DNA of 64,000 bases from Bacteroidaceae bacterium (GTDB lineage: Bacteria > Bacteroidota > Bacteroidia > Bacteroidales > Bacteroidaceae): contig JAFZWK010000072.1 in assembly GCA_017617335.1 (NCBI GenBank), positions 1 through 64,000 on the forward strand, read 5' to 3'. The notes below the pieces were generated by a model. That model saw nothing but the letters and a program-made list of their open reading frames with translations. It made no database searches and had not been told where the DNA came from. Numbering within the stretch: the first letter of the stretch is position 1; each line of letters starts with the position of its first letter. Positions 62,238 through 64,000 of this stretch are shown here, in pieces. A program made the translations under genes and the position numbers.

Positions 62238-63188
62238 CTAAATCATGCAACGGAAGTTATCCACTACTCCCAACAACTGATGTTCATCGTTAACCACCAA
62301 TACTGCATGAATCTTACGCTCATGGAGCAGATTAAGAATATCACACACTTTCATTTCAGGAGGTACACAGACTGGAGTTCGAGTCATTATTTCTTCAACG
62401 GGCACATTGAAGAAACGTTCCCTGAGTCGCTCTGTAGCACGACGAACATCACCATCAGTAATCAACCCTACGATACGATTATCCTGAATAGCAATTCCTA
62501 AACCAAGTTTACCTCGACTAACCGTGATTATGGCCTCGCCCAAAGGCATCTGAGGAGTAATGATAGGCATATCTTCAGTACGCATCACATCACGAGCCGT
62601 GACCAAGAGTCGACGGCCTAAAGAACCACCAGGATGGAACCTGGCAAAATCCCTTTCCCGGAAATGGCGTGCTTGTATGAGAGCACAAGCAAGGGCATCA
62701 CCCATAGCCAAAGCAGCAGTAGTGCTACTGGTGGGAGCAAGCTTGAGAGGGCAAGCTTCCTGACGAACACTCACACGAATATGGTAAGTGGAATTCTTTG
62801 CCAATAATGACTCCGGATTGCTGGAAATACCTACCAAAGGAATATCGCACTTTTGTAAATATGGAACAAAACGGAGTAATTCATCGGTCTGCCCACTATT
62901 GCTGAGGGCAATAACCACATCATCAGATGTCATTACTCCCAAATCACCATGAAAAACATCCAATGGATTGATAAAGAATGCAGGGGTACCCGTACTGCTA
63001 AGTGTCGCAGCAATCTTGGCTCCAATGTGACCACTTTTACCCACACCAGTCACAATGACCTTTCCACGACAATACAGAATCAGTTCGACAACCTTATCGA
63101 AGTTCTCATCAAGTTGAGGAATCAAATCCAAAACAGCTTGAGCCTCGTCGTGTAAACACTGAATAGCAATATCTCTATATTGACTCAT
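62238..63188 (-). CDS. kdsD: Arabinose-5-phosphate isomerase
   Basis: A 316-residue KpsF/GutQ/KdsD protein that makes D-arabinose 5-phosphate from ribulose 5-phosphate, the first step of Kdo synthesis for lipopolysaccharide. The SIS domain shows VTGVGKSGHIGAKIAATLSSTG near residue 47, HGDLGVMTSDDVVIALSNSGQTDEL near 83 and FHPGGSLGRRLL near 185; two CBS motifs follow (about 197-310). Its ATG overlaps the kdsA stop (63185-63188). Confidence 0.94.
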   Translation of the reverse strand: MSQYRDIAIQCLHDEAQAVLDLIPQLDENFDKVVELILYCRGKVIVTGVGKSGHIGAKIAATLSSTGTPAFFINPLDVFHGDLGVMTSDDVVIALSNSGQTDELLRFVPYLQKCDIPLVGISSNPESLLAKNSTYHIRVSVRQEACPLKLAPTSSTTAALAMGDALACALIQARHFRERDFARFHPGGSLGRRLLVTARDVMRTEDMPIITPQMPLGEAIITVSRGKLGLGIAIQDNRIVGLITDGDVRRATERLRERFFNVPVEEIMTRTPVCVPPEMKVCDILNLLHERKIHAVLVVNDEHQLLGVVDNFRCMI

Positions 63189-63937
63189 AATAATGACTTA
63201 ATTACACCCTCTAAATCCTGCAATTGAAGCATATTAGGACCATCGCTCAAAGCATGATCGGGGTCGGGATGAACCTCAAAGAAATATCCTGTAGCGCCAA
63301 ATGCCTTGGCGGCAAGAGCCATAGCTGGAATGAATTCCCGATTGCCACCTGTCTTACCACCTGCAGCACCAGGTCGCTGAACACTGTGAGTACAATCCAT
63401 AATAACACGAGGAGTGAAATGCTTCATGTCTGAAAGGTTGCGGAAATCAACCACCAAATTGTTGTAACCATACATGTTACCACGTTCCGTCAACCAAATT
63501 TCTTTGGCGCCACTCTCTCGACATTTTTCAACAGGATATTGCATATCCAAGCCACTGAGGAACTGAGCCTTTTTGATATTAACAATACGTCCTGTACGAG
63601 ATGCTTCGACAAGTAAATCCGTCTGGCGACAAAGAAAAGCTGGAACTTGAAGTACATCTGCCACTTCACTCACGGGTTGAGCTTGGCTACTTTCATGGAT
63701 ATCCGTCAATATAGGAAGTTCATACTTCTCTTTCACATCAGCAAGCATCTGGAGTCCCAACGGAAGTCCTGGACCACGATACGAGCAAATACTCGTCCGA
63801 TTGGCCTTATCAAAAGACGCCTTGAAATATATTGTAATGCCATATTGGCCACGCAAACGAACCAATTCCTGAGCCACCTCAGAAAGGACATCCGCAGACT
63901 CTATGACACATGGTCCGGCAATAAACACTGACTCCAT
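63185..63937 (-). CDS. kdsA: 3-deoxy-D-manno-octulosonate 8-phosphate synthase
   Basis: A 250-residue KdsA that condenses arabinose 5-phosphate and phosphoenolpyruvate. Motifs: FIAGPCVIESADVL at the N-terminus, FKASFDKANRTS near 42, VLQVPAFLCRQTDLL near 100, NIKKAQFL near 125, WLTERGNMYGYNNLVVDFR near 155 and CTHSVQRPGA near 190. The metal-type cysteine near the N-terminus and CRQTDLL are as in the family. The frame continues to a TTG at 63970, but a minus-strand TAATTTTG promoter box at 63968-63975 covers it, so the ATG at 63937 is the start. Cotranscribed with kdsD, the enzyme for its substrate. Confidence 0.92.
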   Translation of the reverse strand: MESVFIAGPCVIESADVLSEVAQELVRLRGQYGITIYFKASFDKANRTSICSYRGPGLPLGLQMLADVKEKYELPILTDIHESSQAQPVSEVADVLQVPAFLCRQTDLLVEASRTGRIVNIKKAQFLSGLDMQYPVEKCRESGAKEIWLTERGNMYGYNNLVVDFRNLSDMKHFTPRVIMDCTHSVQRPGAAGGKTGGNREFIPAMALAAKAFGATGYFFEVHPDPDHALSDGPNMLQLQDLEGVIKSLL

Positions 63938-63967
63938 AGGACACTTAATTTTATTCTGAATGGTATG

Positions 63968-63975
63968 CAAAATTA
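63968..63975 (-). promoter_or_regulatory. -7 box of kdsA operon
   Basis: TAATTTTG on the minus strand matches the consensus. It overlaps the first possible TTG start of kdsA and therefore decides the start in favour of ATG 63937. The -33 position is at the window edge and shows no clear TTTG. Confidence 0.5.
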
Positions 63976-64000
63976 TAAAAAATAAAATAAACTACCGAAT

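Overview
The window looks like a chromosomal segment of a Bacteroidales bacterium, most likely Prevotella-like. Four things suggest this. Many genes are preceded by the Bacteroidetes sigma-ABfr promoter (TTTG, about 20 bp, TAnnTTTG), seen with both boxes at least nine times. Shine-Dalgarno sites are absent and starts are A-rich. Many secreted glycosidases, Tat-exported oxidoreductases and lipoproteins are present. The thrS-infC-rpmI-rplT and kdsA-kdsD arrangements also fit. I see no tRNA, rRNA, insertion sequence, integrase, CRISPR array or SusC/SusD pair, so this is core chromosome with scattered carbohydrate-active enzymes rather than a classical PUL or a mobile island.

Layout. 0.6-7.4 kb: guanine deaminase, HAD phosphatase, divergent SDR-type threonine dehydrogenase and 2-amino-3-ketobutyrate CoA ligase (threonine to glycine plus acetyl-CoA), an acyltransferase and an orphan Vsr nuclease. 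7.4-22.3 kb: a large secreted amidase/golvesin-domain protein, an esterase, an aquaporin and three clan GH-D (alpha-galactosidase type) genes, the last one broken by a +1 frameshift, interleaved with PncC, an MBL-fold hydrolase and a threonine aldolase-like enzyme. 22.4-26 kb: a minus-strand set for exported sugar chemistry (Gfo/Idh/MocA oxidoreductase, sugar isomerase/epimerase, metallophosphoesterase). 26-31 kb: lipoprotein, DUF1294, then the N-degron operon clpS-clpA-aat with a flavodoxin-like lipoprotein. 31-38 kb: SIMPL protein, an unrecognised secreted protein, a LytTR regulator facing a small membrane protein, and a CBM20-GH77 4-alpha-glucanotransferase. 38-45.5 kb: a probable 6S-like RNA, then rplT, rpmI, infC, thrS, a TPR protein, def, ruvX and a SPOR lipoprotein, all minus strand. 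45.7-55.3 kb: a YtxH/holin-X-like membrane trio, an M64 peptidase, an SDR enzyme, a GH78 rhamnosidase with a discoidin-like insert and a glutaminase A-like (DUF4965) protein. 55.4-64 kb: nth, pgk, a solute-binding-like lipoprotein, a TPR protein, a thioredoxin-like lipoprotein, then kdsA, kdsD and an exported phospholipase D-family protein on the minus strand.

The most unusual signal is non-coding. Five intergenic stretches (about 375-428, 22335-22432, 35253-35328, 48973-49026, 52265-52362) carry arrays of a 10-bp palindrome, CAAC-NN-GTTG (mostly CAACACGTTG or its complement), repeated at exactly 22-bp spacing with unrelated 12-bp spacers. One array sits immediately upstream of the GH78 promoter and another immediately downstream of the same gene; two lie between convergent genes. 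They look like phased binding sites for an unidentified DNA-binding protein, about two helical turns apart. One array sits in the same gap as a second repeat system, inverted 8-bp GACAAAAC arrays around an AT-rich core.
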